From Sulfurimonas sp. CG01_land_8_20_14_3_00_36_23 (GTDB lineage Bacteria > Campylobacterota > Campylobacteria > Campylobacterales > Sulfurimonadaceae), in the NCBI GenBank assembly GCA_002781365.1, contig PETN01000007.1, positions 1-64,000 of the forward strand: a DNA stretch of 64,000 nt. The letters are read 5' to 3'. A program made the translations under genes and the position numbers. The first letter of the stretch is position 1; each line of letters begins with the position of its first letter. This document shows positions 16,741 through 25,243 of the stretch, in pieces. Below the pieces are notes generated by a model. It was not told where the DNA came from and did no database searches. It saw only the letters and a program-made list of their open reading frames with translations.

Positions 16741-17210
16741 TAGTTTGTATGTTCGTCGATAGCCTTATTCCACATAAGCTTATACTTTCTTCGCATAAAC
16801 TCAACCTCTTGCTGTGAAAGCTTCAACTGCTCTGTGAGCGCGGCGATTGTTTTTCTATCTTCATCATAAAGCTCTTGCAAAGAGCCAAGTGCTTCTCGTA
16901 AAAATGTATTTTCAACTTTTACCGCTTCAATGGTTTCATCTTTAGCATCAAGCACTTTTTCATGAAGATTGATAATCGTACCGATTGTTTTTTCTATAAA
17001 CTCAGGCTGAACCATCATCTCATGTGTATTTCGAGAAGAGAGCTCTCGCAATTTGGCTGGAACAACTTCAGAAGTTCCCTTAGAAGGGTCTATATATCTC
17101 ACACCATCTTCAACTTTGATTGTGAGCTTACCTCTTTGTATTAAATCCTCAATCGCTGATAAATCAAGTCCTGTTAATGCGATATACTCTTCATCACTCA
17201 TCCACTGCAT
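16740..17210 (-). CDS. DUF3972-type protein
   Basis: A small cytosolic protein of about 156 residues. The N-terminal MSDEEYIALTGLDLSAIEDLIQRGKLTIKVEDGVRYIDPSKG looks like a helix-turn-helix or excisionase-type module; a long coiled coil follows (about 70-150). I believe it is DUF3972, a family confined to Campylobacterota; the name is from memory. The frame opens with a TTG at 17222, but GGAG lies within that extension, so ATG 17210 is used. It lies between purE and the DUF89 gene on the same strand. Confidence 0.7.
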   Translation of the reverse strand: MQWMSDEEYIALTGLDLSAIEDLIQRGKLTIKVEDGVRYIDPSKGTSEVVPAKLRELSSRNTHEMMVQPEFIEKTIGTIINLHEKVLDAKDETIEAVKVENTFLREALGSLQELYDEDRKTIAALTEQLKLSQQEVEFMRRKYKLMWNKAIDEHTN

Positions 17211-17235
17211 AAAAATCTCCAAAATAGGCTTTAGC

Positions 17236-17736
17236 CTATATATTAATTATTGTCTCAATCTCTAAAGAGTCCATCTCAACTTTTTTAGCTTTTGAAATAC
17301 GATCCTCTTGTAGCTTCACTGAGAGTTCCTCATTGTCAAGTGCTAAAATCTGCATCGCTAAATAAGCAGAGTTAATAGCCCCTGCTTTTCCTATTGCCAC
17401 TGTAGCAACTGGCATTCCAGCGGGCATCTGAACAGTAGAAAGAAGTGCATCTATCCCTGATAATGCAGAAGCACTCATAGGAACACCAATAATTGGTTTT
17501 ACAGTTTTAGAAGATAAAACACCCGCTAAGTGCGCTGCCATACCAGCTGCTGCGATAAAAACTTTTGCACCTTTTTTTTCTGCTGTTTTAATATACTCTT
17601 TTGTTCTCTCTGGAGAGCGGTGTGCTGAAGAGATAACCATCTCATAACTTACACCAAAAGCTTCTAGTGTGTCAGAACAAGATTTCATTACCTCGTAATC
17701 ACTTTTACTTCCAATAACAATAGATACAAATTTCAT
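17236..17736 (-). CDS. purE: N5-carboxyaminoimidazole ribonucleotide mutase
   Basis: Class I PurE (166 residues), which converts N5-CAIR to CAIR in purine biosynthesis. SIVIGSKSDYEVMKSC (substrate loop), ISSAHRSPERT (catalytic His), AAAGMAAHLAGVLSSKTVKPIIGVPM and MPAGMPVATVAIGKAGAINSAYLA are all present. purF lies 10 kb away in the opposite direction; purK is not in the window. A leading gene of the purE-DUF3972-DUF89 run. Confidence 0.96.
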   Translation of the reverse strand: MKFVSIVIGSKSDYEVMKSCSDTLEAFGVSYEMVISSAHRSPERTKEYIKTAEKKGAKVFIAAAGMAAHLAGVLSSKTVKPIIGVPMSASALSGIDALLSTVQMPAGMPVATVAIGKAGAINSAYLAMQILALDNEELSVKLQEDRISKAKKVEMDSLEIETIINI

Positions 17737-17780
17737 TTCTTATTTCCTGATTTTTTAATTTCAAAATTATACATAAATTT

Positions 17781-19073
17781 CTATTTTTTTGGCTGTGTGC
17801 CCATATCATCCGTTGCAGGTATACGTAAAAAAGTATAAGCAGGGAGTGGTGTTGGAAGTGTGATAGGGTTTAGATTTCCACTATGTACTTCTTCCCAAAC
17901 TTTTTTATTTTCTGCAACAAGCTTTTTCAACTTTAGATAGAGTCTTCCATCTCTTTCGTAGGTTGAACCAATCTCATTATCGACTATCTCTATTTGTGAC
18001 TCAAGAGGAGCGACTATCTCCAACTCATCATTGACAAGCGTTTTATACTTACATAAAAAGTGTGTGCCAGCTTCATTGACGACACCACTCACCTGATGTG
18101 TTCCAAGTTGCATAGAAAAGTCCAAGCTTTGTGTGTCATGTTTTTCAAATGGTCTATTGATAAGATAAGCATCTGTATAACCACGGTTTTGAAGAGATTG
18201 CAACTCGTACTGATATTTGTCGCTATCCATCGTGCCTTCATAGTAATCATTGAGTGCCATTCTATACGCTTTTGCAGTCACTGCCGCATAATAGGCTGTT
18301 TTTGTACGACCCTCAACTTTGATGGAGTCCACTGCCCCACTCTCTAAAAGTTCTTGGATGTGTGAAGCAAGGTTTAAATCTTTTGAGTTCATGATGTAGG
18401 TTCCAACACCCTCATCCTCTTCGAGCTTAAAGAGTGTTCCAGTCTCGGGGTTTGAAGCAAATATCTCATAAGGAAATCTGCAATCATTTGCACAACTTCC
18501 ACGATTTGGAACTCTCCCACTTTGCAGAGTTGAAATAAGACATCTACCGCTATATGCAAAACACATAGAGCCATGGACAAAAACTTCAAGCTCCAAATCA
18601 GGTATCTCTTTTTTTATCTCTTTTAAATCTTTTAGGGAAATCTCTCGGGCAGTAATAATCCTCGTTGCTCCCATATCATGATAGATTTGTGCATCCAAAA
18701 CATTCATTACATTTGCTTGAGTTGAGAGGTGCAGTGGCATCTCTGGTGCTAAGTCATGACAAAGTTTCAACACACCTGGAGTTGCAACAATGAACGCATC
18801 TGGCTTGAGCTCATTCATAGCAATGATATGTTTTTTAAGTAGGTTAAGTTGGGAGTTAAAAGGAAAACCGTTTATAGTTGCATAGACTTTTTTTCCTCTT
18901 GCATGGGCATACTCTATCCCCTCTTTAAACTCCTCCATGCTAAACTCTTTACCAGAGCGAATACGAAGAGAGAAGTGGCTTACACCGCCATAGACAGCAT
19001 CTGCGCCGAAATCAAGTGCAATTTTTAATTTTTCTAAAGTTCCTGCGGGGGAAAGAAGTTCAACTTTTTTCAT
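17781..19073 (-). CDS. U32 family peptidase / tRNA hydroxylation-type protein
   Basis: A 430-residue U32 protein. VELLSPAGTLEKLKIALDFGADAVYGG at the N-terminus, FVHGSMCFAYSGRCLIS and GRVPNRGSCANDCRFPY form the conserved cysteine set that binds an iron-sulfur cluster in relatives. SIKVEGRTKTAYYAA and the C-terminal U32_C-like domain follow. Proteins of this form include TrhP (YegQ), which hydroxylates tRNA uridine 34, and the Helicobacter gene annotated as collagenase PrtC. The tRNA role is more likely than extracellular collagenase, as there is no signal peptide. It is downstream of cheZ but behind a terminator. Confidence 0.87.
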   Translation of the reverse strand: MKKVELLSPAGTLEKLKIALDFGADAVYGGVSHFSLRIRSGKEFSMEEFKEGIEYAHARGKKVYATINGFPFNSQLNLLKKHIIAMNELKPDAFIVATPGVLKLCHDLAPEMPLHLSTQANVMNVLDAQIYHDMGATRIITAREISLKDLKEIKKEIPDLELEVFVHGSMCFAYSGRCLISTLQSGRVPNRGSCANDCRFPYEIFASNPETGTLFKLEEDEGVGTYIMNSKDLNLASHIQELLESGAVDSIKVEGRTKTAYYAAVTAKAYRMALNDYYEGTMDSDKYQYELQSLQNRGYTDAYLINRPFEKHDTQSLDFSMQLGTHQVSGVVNEAGTHFLCKYKTLVNDELEIVAPLESQIEIVDNEIGSTYERDGRLYLKLKKLVAENKKVWEEVHSGNLNPITLPTPLPAYTFLRIPATDDMGTQPKK

Positions 19074-19125
19074 TTATATTCTCATTGTTATTTTAATGAG
19101 ATTATATCTAAAATTGAGTAGTACA

Positions 19126-19164
19126 AAAAGAGGATTGCCCTACTCTGCTAATGATGTAGGGCAA
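19126..19164 (-). terminator. Terminator downstream of cheZ
   Basis: On the minus strand TTGCCCTAC - 12 nt - GTAGGGCAA is followed by TCCTCTTTTT. The 9-bp perfect stem and U-rich tail make it a convincing intrinsic terminator between cheZ and the U32 gene. Confidence 0.8.
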
Positions 19165-19175
19165 GAGAGATAGAA

Positions 19176-19883
19176 CTATTTTCCAAACTGTGCTAAAAGT
19201 GCCTCAATCTCATCTACGGATGCTGTGTCATTATGTGTATCGCCCACTATATGTGTAGCGGAAGCAACACGTTTTTCATCATCAATTTTACCTTCAAAAA
19301 GTGTATTCATATATTTTGATAAGGCACGCATTACATTGATAACACGCTCAATTTTTTGACGGTGAATATCTTGATACTGCATAATATCCATAACATTCAT
19401 TATAGAGTCACCACTGTTTTGAAGTGTTTCTACGGTTTCATTGAGTTCAGTAATCGCTTCTGTGTTTTGTGCTAAAGAGCTCTTAAAAGCTTCAACTTCT
19501 GGAAACTTTGTACTCAGAGTTGTAAAGAGTTCAACATTCGCTGTTAATGTTTTGATAACCCTTTGCAAATTCTCTTCTTTCTCCATCAAATCTGAACTAA
19601 TCACTTCGATAATGTCAAAAATCTCACTCGCTTTCTCTTCGCTTTCTTTGGTTACATCATCAAGCTGATGTACCATTTTGTTCTCATCGGTTGCAGGAAG
19701 TGGCCAGTGATGGGCTGTCTCATCACTGTAACCAGAAGGAACAACTTTTTCTTTAGAACTTTTACTCGTTGTAACTTCTTCCTCTTGCTCTACATCGTCC
19801 ATTTTCTCAGTTGTATTCTCTTCAAAAGTATCGATATCATCAATCTCTCCATTCATCAACGCATCTAATTCTTCTTGTGTCAT
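19176..19883 (-). CDS. cheZ: CheZ-like chemotaxis phosphatase
   Basis: Predicted CheY-P phosphatase of the divergent epsilon-proteobacterial CheZ type (235 residues). An N-terminal MTQEELDALMNGEIDD peptide resembles the FliM/FliN-type docking motif. The helical core then carries MDIMQYQDIHRQKIERVINVMRAL; the D-x-x-x-Q active-site pattern of CheZ corresponds to MQYQDIHRQKIE. The C-terminal SVDEIEALLAQFGK is the CheY-docking-like tail. The open frame continues 33 codons upstream, but GGAG lies 9 nt before ATG 19883, so that start is used. The cheZ-U32 adjacency repeats the HP0170-HP0169 order of Helicobacter. Confidence 0.85.
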   Translation of the reverse strand: MTQEELDALMNGEIDDIDTFEENTTEKMDDVEQEEEVTTSKSSKEKVVPSGYSDETAHHWPLPATDENKMVHQLDDVTKESEEKASEIFDIIEVISSDLMEKEENLQRVIKTLTANVELFTTLSTKFPEVEAFKSSLAQNTEAITELNETVETLQNSGDSIMNVMDIMQYQDIHRQKIERVINVMRALSKYMNTLFEGKIDDEKRVASATHIVGDTHNDTASVDEIEALLAQFGK

Positions 19884-19962
19884 CCGACGTCTCCATTGTA
19901 TCAAATAGGATAATTTATTATTTGTCACTATAATATCATAAAATTGTATAAATGAGATAACA

Positions 19963-20742
19963 ATGATAATTGATATACACAACCATACGACACTCTGTAA
20001 TCACGCTGAGGGGGAGATGTCAGAGTACATACAAAAAGCTATACAAAGTGGTACAAAACACTTCGGTTTTTCAGAGCATGCTCCGATGGATTTTGATCCA
20101 AAATACCGTATGAGCTTTCATCAAATGCAACAGTATGAGAGTGATGTATTAGACCTCAAAGAGGAGTACAAGAGTCAAATCAACATACTTTTAGGTTATG
20201 AAGTTGACTATCTTGAAGGGCACATGGATGAACGAGTACTGAATGCAAATGTAGATTATCTCATCGGTTCAGTCCACTTTATAGATGATTGGGGTTTTGA
20301 CAACCCAGAGTTTATCGGAAGATATGAGAGCGAAGATATTGATGCAATTTGGCAGAAATATTTTGATGCAGTTGAGAAGATGGCACAGAGCAGACTCTTT
20401 GACATCGTTGGGCATGTGGATTTAATCAAAGTCTTTAAATTTCTGCCAAATAGACCTATTTTAGAGATATGCAAAAATGCACTTCTTGCTATCAAAGCGT
20501 CCGATATGGTTCTTGAGATAAATATGGCAGGTTTGAGAAAACCAATACATGAACCCTATCCATCTTTAGAGATTTTGCAAGAGGCTTTCAGACTCAAAAT
20601 ACCTATCACTTTTGGCTCAGATGCACATGCACCCGAACAAGTGAGTCTCTATGCAAAAGAGGTTCAAAAGATAGCCAAAGAGGTTGGTTATACGGAGTGC
20701 GCGCTCTTTCAAAACAGAAAAAGAGAGATGATAGAGATTTAG
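19963..20742 (+). CDS. PHP-domain histidinol-phosphatase (HisJ-like)
   Basis: A 259-residue PHP metallohydrolase. DIHNHTTLCNHAEG at the N-terminus, GFSEHAPM, GYEVDYLEGH, GSVHFID, IVGHVDLIK and TFGSDAHAPEQV supply the ligands of the trinuclear metal site typical of HisK/HisJ-type L-histidinol-phosphatases. It is transcribed away from cheZ and overlaps the convergent DUF2721 gene by 4 bp. hisIE is elsewhere in the window; the histidine role is the best inference but other phosphoesters are possible. Confidence 0.85.
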   Translation: MIIDIHNHTTLCNHAEGEMSEYIQKAIQSGTKHFGFSEHAPMDFDPKYRMSFHQMQQYESDVLDLKEEYKSQINILLGYEVDYLEGHMDERVLNANVDYLIGSVHFIDDWGFDNPEFIGRYESEDIDAIWQKYFDAVEKMAQSRLFDIVGHVDLIKVFKFLPNRPILEICKNALLAIKASDMVLEINMAGLRKPIHEPYPSLEILQEAFRLKIPITFGSDAHAPEQVSLYAKEVQKIAKEVGYTECALFQNRKREMIEI

Positions 20743-21191
20743 ATTCTCCCTTTAAAATAGAGTGAAGCCATAAAAATTTCTCTTAAAAAGAGAGAGAGGG
20801 CTGTAACAAACGATGTCATTGCCATAATAAACAGAGTTGCTATTGCAAAGGCACCATTAAAGGCAAAAAAAGCACTTAAAAACATAATCATGATGACAAG
20901 GGAAACTAAAAAACCAGTCATTGTGCAAAATAAAATAGCATAGTTCATATTGCCAACTCTCTTATCCAAATAGATTTTTTTTCTTCTTATCTCCTCTTTA
21001 TATACCCCTTCAATCTGCTCTTGGAGTTTATCTGTTTGTATCTCATCTTTATCGATAATACGAGACAGTCTACCAACAAAAACATTTAAAACACCAGCCA
21101 CACCTGCAAGTAAAAAAACAGGGGCGACTGCAAGCTGAATCAGGTGAGAAACAGTGTTTACAGAGTTACTATCTGCTAAAATTTCAATCAT
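20739..21191 (-). CDS. DUF2721 membrane protein
   Basis: A small inner-membrane protein of 150 residues. NSVNTVSHLIQLAVAPVFLLAGVAGVLNVFVGRLSRIIDK is the DUF2721 signature: a first hydrophobic helix followed by a cytoplasmic RLSRIID helix. Two further helices fill about residues 83-135. Function is unknown. The frame opens 9 codons earlier, but GGGAG just before ATG 21191 supports this start. It lies 28 nt after ppsA and may share its transcript. Confidence 0.82.
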   Translation of the reverse strand: MIEILADSNSVNTVSHLIQLAVAPVFLLAGVAGVLNVFVGRLSRIIDKDEIQTDKLQEQIEGVYKEEIRRKKIYLDKRVGNMNYAILFCTMTGFLVSLVIMIMFLSAFFAFNGAFAIATLFIMAMTSFVTALSLFLREIFMASLYFKGRI

Positions 21192-21218
21192 GCATACTCC
21201 CAAAAAAATAATCCGCAA

Positions 21219-23624
21219 TTATATTGCAGATTTTCTCGTTTTCATCTCTTTTAATTCCAATTCAGTAACAAGTTGATGCATCTTATAAAAAGAGTCAGGG
21301 TTTAAAGAGAGTGAATCTATAGAATTTTCAACTAAAAACTGTGTGATTTCAGGGTAGTCTGAAGGTGCTTGTCCGCAAATTCCTATATATTTCTTCGCTT
21401 TTTTACAAGCTTCTATCGCCATAAGCAACATTTTTTTGACCGCTTCATCTCGTTCATCAAAGATATGTGCAATCTTTGCACTCTCTCTATCGACTCCAAG
21501 CGTAAGCTGTGTAAGGTCATTTGAACCTATGGAATACCCATCAAAAATTTCTAAAAATTTATCTGCCAAGATGACATTTGCTGGAATCTCGCACATTGCA
21601 TAGATTTCAAGTCCATTGACTCCCTGCACTAACCCTTGCTGATTCATAATCTCTATAACTTTTTTTCCCTCTGCAGGTGTTCTTACAAAGGGAATCATGA
21701 TTTTTACATTTGTCAGTCCCATCGCATCACGCACTCTTTTTAAAGCCTCACACTCCCACTCAAAAGCCTCTTTGTAGCTCTCATCATAGTAGCGACTCGC
21801 TCCTCTAAAACCTATCATAGGGTTCTCTTCTTCCCCCTCATACTTAAAGCCGCCAAGCATATTTCTATACTCATTACTTTTAAAATCGCTTGTTCTAATG
21901 ATGACTGGTTTTGGATAAAAAGCAGCGGCGATTGTCCCCACACCTTCACTTATTTTTTGTAAGAAAAACTCTTTTGCATCTTTGTATGCAGAGGTAAGAG
22001 AGAGGATCTCCTGCTCACTTTCCACATGCCAACCTTTGTGCATATCTACCAAAGCCATAGGGTGTGCCTGGATAGAGTGACTCATAATAAACTCCATTCG
22101 TGCAAGCCCTACTCCATCGCTTGGCATCTTTGCAAGATTAAATGCTTCGGCTGGATTTCCTATGTTTATAAATATTTTTGTTTTTGTTGCTTGGAGCGCA
22201 CCAAGTGCTACACTCTCTTTTTTGTACTTTAACTCTCCCTCGAAAATAGAACCTTCATCACCATACGCACAACTCACCGTGACACGCTCTCCAGTTGTAA
22301 CTACTTCGGTAGCATTATTACATCCAACCACAGCGGGAACTCCTATTTCACGAGCGACTATTGCCGCATGGCAGGTGCGACTTCCACGGTTCGTTACAAC
22401 GGCAGAAGCTTTTTTCATAATCGGTTCCCAGTCTGGATTTGTTGTGTCTGCCACCAAAACTTCACCCTCTTTAAATGAAGCAAATTCAGAAGTATCGTGA
22501 ATGATTCTCACTCGCCCAGTTCCTATTTTATCTCCAACGGCTCGACCAGTTGTTAAAACTTTCGCACTCTCTTTATCGAGTAGTGAGTACTTCTCAATTG
22601 CCACTCCTTCTTGAAGCTTACTTTGAACTGTTTCAGGTCTTGCTTGAACAATATAGAGTTTATTGTCTCGCCCATCTTTTGCCCACTCTATGTCCATAGG
22701 ACGCTTATAATGCTCTTCAATAACAAGTGCCTGTTTTGCTAACTCGATGACCTCATCATCCGTCAGAGAGAAGCTCGTTTGCTCTTTATGAGTTGTGCTA
22801 ACATTGAGGGTATGGCTCCCCTCGTCCGCATAAAGCATCTTCTCTTTTTTGCTCCCAAGGGAACGCTTTAAAATAGTGTGGATTCCATGTTTGAGTGTAG
22901 GTTTGAAAACAAGAAACTCATCCGCATTGACTCTCCCTCCAACAATATTCTCGCCCAATCCCCAAATAGAGTCTATAAGTATGAGATTTTGCGAGCCGCT
23001 CTCTGTGTCAAGAGTAAACATTATCCCGCTTGAAGATATATCACTGCGTATCATCTTTTGTACACCAATAGAGAGAGCAACTTTAAAGTGGCTAAAGCCT
23101 CGACTTGTACGGTAGCTGATAGCTCTATCTGTAAAGAGTGAAGCGTAACACCCTTTGACACTTTGAAGAAGTTTTGGAAGTGTTGTAATATTTAAAAAGG
23201 TCTCTTGTTGTCCTGCAAAAGAGGCATCAGGTAAATCTTCCGCAGTTCCTGAAGATCGGACTGCGACATCGATGTTTTGGGAGTTATACTCTTTGGAGAG
23301 TCTTATGTAGGCTTCTTCTATCTCCTCCACTACAGCATGTGGAAGTTGTGCATTTAAAATCAGTTCTCGAATCTCTTTGCCTCTGGCTTGAAGGCTAAGC
23401 GTATCGGAAATATTCAAATCTTGAAGTATATTGTAAATCTTCTCTTTGATGCCATTCTCTTCTAAAAGAAGCCAATAAGCCTCACTCGTAGTTGCGAAGC
23501 CATTGGGAATATTGATGCCTTTTGAAGAGAGATTTTTATACATCTCTCCAAGCGAAGCGTTTTTACCGCCAACCATTGGAATATCTGCTATCGTGAGTTC
23601 ATTGAAAAATCGTATATACTTCAT
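21219..23624 (-). CDS. ppsA: Phosphoenolpyruvate synthase
   Basis: About 800 residues; makes PEP from pyruvate and ATP, a key gluconeogenic step and in Campylobacterota also part of carbon fixation through the reverse TCA cycle. The N-terminal ATP-grasp (GGKNASLGEMYKNL, VAVRSSGTAEDLPDASFAGQQETFLN), the phospho-His domain (TNRGSRTCHAAIVAREIGVPAVVG) and the C-terminal PEP/pyruvate barrel (GLARMEFI, IGSNDLTQLTLGVDR, GICGQAPSD) are complete. AAAGGAG precedes the ATG at 23624. An exact dispersed 14-mer lies in it, encoding WHVES. Confidence 0.96.
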   Translation of the reverse strand: MKYIRFFNELTIADIPMVGGKNASLGEMYKNLSSKGINIPNGFATTSEAYWLLLEENGIKEKIYNILQDLNISDTLSLQARGKEIRELILNAQLPHAVVEEIEEAYIRLSKEYNSQNIDVAVRSSGTAEDLPDASFAGQQETFLNITTLPKLLQSVKGCYASLFTDRAISYRTSRGFSHFKVALSIGVQKMIRSDISSSGIMFTLDTESGSQNLILIDSIWGLGENIVGGRVNADEFLVFKPTLKHGIHTILKRSLGSKKEKMLYADEGSHTLNVSTTHKEQTSFSLTDDEVIELAKQALVIEEHYKRPMDIEWAKDGRDNKLYIVQARPETVQSKLQEGVAIEKYSLLDKESAKVLTTGRAVGDKIGTGRVRIIHDTSEFASFKEGEVLVADTTNPDWEPIMKKASAVVTNRGSRTCHAAIVAREIGVPAVVGCNNATEVVTTGERVTVSCAYGDEGSIFEGELKYKKESVALGALQATKTKIFINIGNPAEAFNLAKMPSDGVGLARMEFIMSHSIQAHPMALVDMHKGWHVESEQEILSLTSAYKDAKEFFLQKISEGVGTIAAAFYPKPVIIRTSDFKSNEYRNMLGGFKYEGEEENPMIGFRGASRYYDESYKEAFEWECEALKRVRDAMGLTNVKIMIPFVRTPAEGKKVIEIMNQQGLVQGVNGLEIYAMCEIPANVILADKFLEIFDGYSIGSNDLTQLTLGVDRESAKIAHIFDERDEAVKKMLLMAIEACKKAKKYIGICGQAPSDYPEITQFLVENSIDSLSLNPDSFYKMHQLVTELELKEMKTRKSAI
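22019..22032 (-). repeat. Exact copy of the dispersed 14-mer
   Basis: TTTCCACATGCCAA on the plus strand inside ppsA. The coding strand reads T TGG CAT GTG GAA A (Trp-His-Val-Glu), a third reading frame for the motif. Confidence 0.95.
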
Positions 23625-23684
23625 CACATCTCCTTTGAAGAGTCTTAGATGCTATTCTACTCTTTTTTCAAAGAGTCACTCTAC

Positions 23685-24128
23685 TTAACTCTTGGTATTG
23701 ACAAGCCACATCGAAAAAATATTCAAATAATCCCAAAAGGATTGAATATACTCCTCTGAAACTCCTTCCTCTGTAAGTGCTTCTAATAACGGTGCATAAA
23801 GACCCAGCCAAGTTTTACGAGCCGTTTCATCTATACGAAATGGAGCATGACGACCGACCATTTGAGGTGCTCCACGATTTTGAGTAAAGTAGTCTGGTCC
23901 ACCACATACTTGGATGAGAAAATCAAAAGCATGTTTTTTTGCCTCTGCAAAATCTTCTGGATCAAAGATAGGGAACAAAAAGGCTATCTCACTCGTTTCG
24001 ATTGAATCATAATGCGCATACACCAACTTTTTAAATCTCTCCTCCCCAACTTCTTGTAAAAAACCAGGATGAGGCATTGTAGCAGGTGGTCGAACTCCAA
24101 TTTCTCCATTAGAGATGATAAGTTTCAT
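23685..24128 (-). CDS. Group II truncated haemoglobin
   Basis: A 147-residue single-domain globin. VYAHYDSIETSEIAFLFPIFDPEDFAEAKKHAFDFLIQVCGGPDYF, then RGAPQMVGRHAPFRIDETARKTWLGLY, follows the TrbO pattern: GGPxxYxxxRGxP, proximal His in RHAPF and the G8 Trp in WLGLY. Relatives bind O2 or NO and take part in redox or NO stress. It is transcribed divergently from trxA and stands alone. The group assignment rests on pattern only. Confidence 0.85.
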   Translation of the reverse strand: MKLIISNGEIGVRPPATMPHPGFLQEVGEERFKKLVYAHYDSIETSEIAFLFPIFDPEDFAEAKKHAFDFLIQVCGGPDYFTQNRGAPQMVGRHAPFRIDETARKTWLGLYAPLLEALTEEGVSEEYIQSFWDYLNIFSMWLVNTKS

Positions 24129-24161
24129 AGCAAACCTTTTTTTATTATTTAACCCATTTTA

Positions 24162-24290
24162 TTGAAACATTTGTTAGAAGCGAATAAAATAACGCACTCT
24201 TTACCCAAGGGATGCGAGAGAAGAGATGAAGTCTCTTTTTTACGCCCTTTATGAAGTGTTACTTTTTTGCTTAAAGGGCTTCTTTTATCC
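24162..24290 (+). ncRNA. Candidate small RNA between globin and trxA genes
   Basis: TTGAAA (24162-24167), a 17-nt spacer and TAAAAT (24185-24190) form a good plus-strand promoter with no protein gene behind it. Then comes AAGAGA-TGAAG-TCTCTT followed by a T-run (24221-24240), and a second hairpin GCCCTTTA-20 nt-TAAAGGGC followed by TTCTTTT (24244-24286). Both hairpins have their U-tails on the plus strand, where no upstream protein gene needs terminating. A transcript of roughly 45 to 90 nt starting near 24197 is the simplest explanation. No known RNA family is recognised. Confidence 0.4.
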
Positions 24291-24353
24291 TTCACAACTC
24301 TTTATAATATATTGAAAATGAATATATAAAGAGGCATTTAATCTACAGACATG

Positions 24354-24359
24354 TATAAT
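24354..24359 (+). promoter_or_regulatory. trxA promoter -10 box
   Basis: TATAAT 35 nt before the trxA start, with an AAAAGGAAATAACAG ribosome site after it. No -35 match, as is usual in this group. Confidence 0.65.
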
Positions 24360-24393
24360 TCATCTATATTAATAATTGAAAAGGAAATAACAG

Positions 24394-24714
24394 ATGGGAA
24401 AATATATAGATTTAACTGCATCAAACTTTGAAGCAACTTTAGCTGATGGCGTATCTTTAGTTGACTTTTGGGCACCATGGTGTGGACCTTGTCGCATGAT
24501 TGCACCTATAGTAGAAGAGCTAGCAGGAGACTACGAAGGTAAAGCAAATGTTTGTAAAGTAAATACAGACGAAGAGCAAGATATTGCTGTTAAATTTGGT
24601 ATCCGTTCTATTCCAACTATTTTGTTCTTCAAAAATGGTGAAATGGTAGACCAAATTGTTGGAGCACAATCCAAACAAGCTCTAGCTGCAAAAATCGACG
24701 CTCTTTTAGCGTAA
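24394..24714 (+). CDS. trxA: Thioredoxin
   Basis: A 106-residue thioredoxin with the active site WAPWCGPCRMIAPIVEELA (CGPC) and the cis-proline in IRSIPTILFF. It reduces cytosolic protein disulfides and is recycled by TrxB, encoded two genes downstream. Leads the trxA-unknown-trxB run. Confidence 0.97.
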   Translation: MGKYIDLTASNFEATLADGVSLVDFWAPWCGPCRMIAPIVEELAGDYEGKANVCKVNTDEEQDIAVKFGIRSIPTILFFKNGEMVDQIVGAQSKQALAAKIDALLA

Positions 24715-24734
24715 TTTCACAAAAGAGTTATAGT

Positions 24735-25223
24735 TTGGCAAAGAGAGGAGGCAAAAGCTTCTTATCTCTGTCTACTCTTTTGGCTTCATTTTTTGGCGCG
24801 GCTATGATAGCTGCCGCCTTTGCCTACTTTAACTACAAATTTTCGGAATACAAATTCATAGACTTTAAGGATTGGGTTTTTTACGAAAAAAATGATATTT
24901 TCACACCTCAAGCCGATAAATACATAGTAATCTTCTACTCATCCAAAGAGAAAGGGACAATGGAGAAGTTGGCAAATACCAATCTCAACATTCCGATTCT
25001 TGCGATTGATTACTACAATGAAGTACAAACAAAGAGTGAAAACACCATCTTTTTAAGATCTGGTACAAAAACTTCACTCTCGTTTATTCAAAGATTTAAC
25101 ATCTATGAATCACCCTCTATCTTCTTTATAAAAAAATCAAAAGAGACTCTTTATAAACAAGATAGTATGATACGAAAACTTGACAATTTGGAAGAGTTAT
25201 CGCAACAAGTTAATAACTTATAA
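24735..25223 (+). CDS. Membrane-anchored thioredoxin-fold-like protein lacking cysteines
   Basis: A 162-residue protein between trxA and trxB. One transmembrane helix at about 8-28, then a soluble domain with YIVIFYSSKEKGTMEKLANTNLNIPILAIDYYN and RFNIYESPSIFFIKKS, whose beta-alpha-beta order and ESPSIFFI strand copy the thioredoxin cis-Pro region. There is no cysteine anywhere in the protein, so no redox activity is possible. The start is TTG with a weak ribosome site. The role may be a scaffold or partner of the thioredoxin system; the fold assignment is tentative. Confidence 0.68.
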   Translation: MAKRGGKSFLSLSTLLASFFGAAMIAAAFAYFNYKFSEYKFIDFKDWVFYEKNDIFTPQADKYIVIFYSSKEKGTMEKLANTNLNIPILAIDYYNEVQTKSENTIFLRSGTKTSLSFIQRFNIYESPSIFFIKKSKETLYKQDSMIRKLDNLEELSQQVNNL

Positions 25224-25243
25224 ATTACAATTAAGGAATGAAT

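Noticed and set aside
19884-19982. 33-residue N-terminal extension of CheZ
   Set aside because: It overlaps the start of the divergent PHP gene and GGAG is well placed before the internal ATG at 19883.
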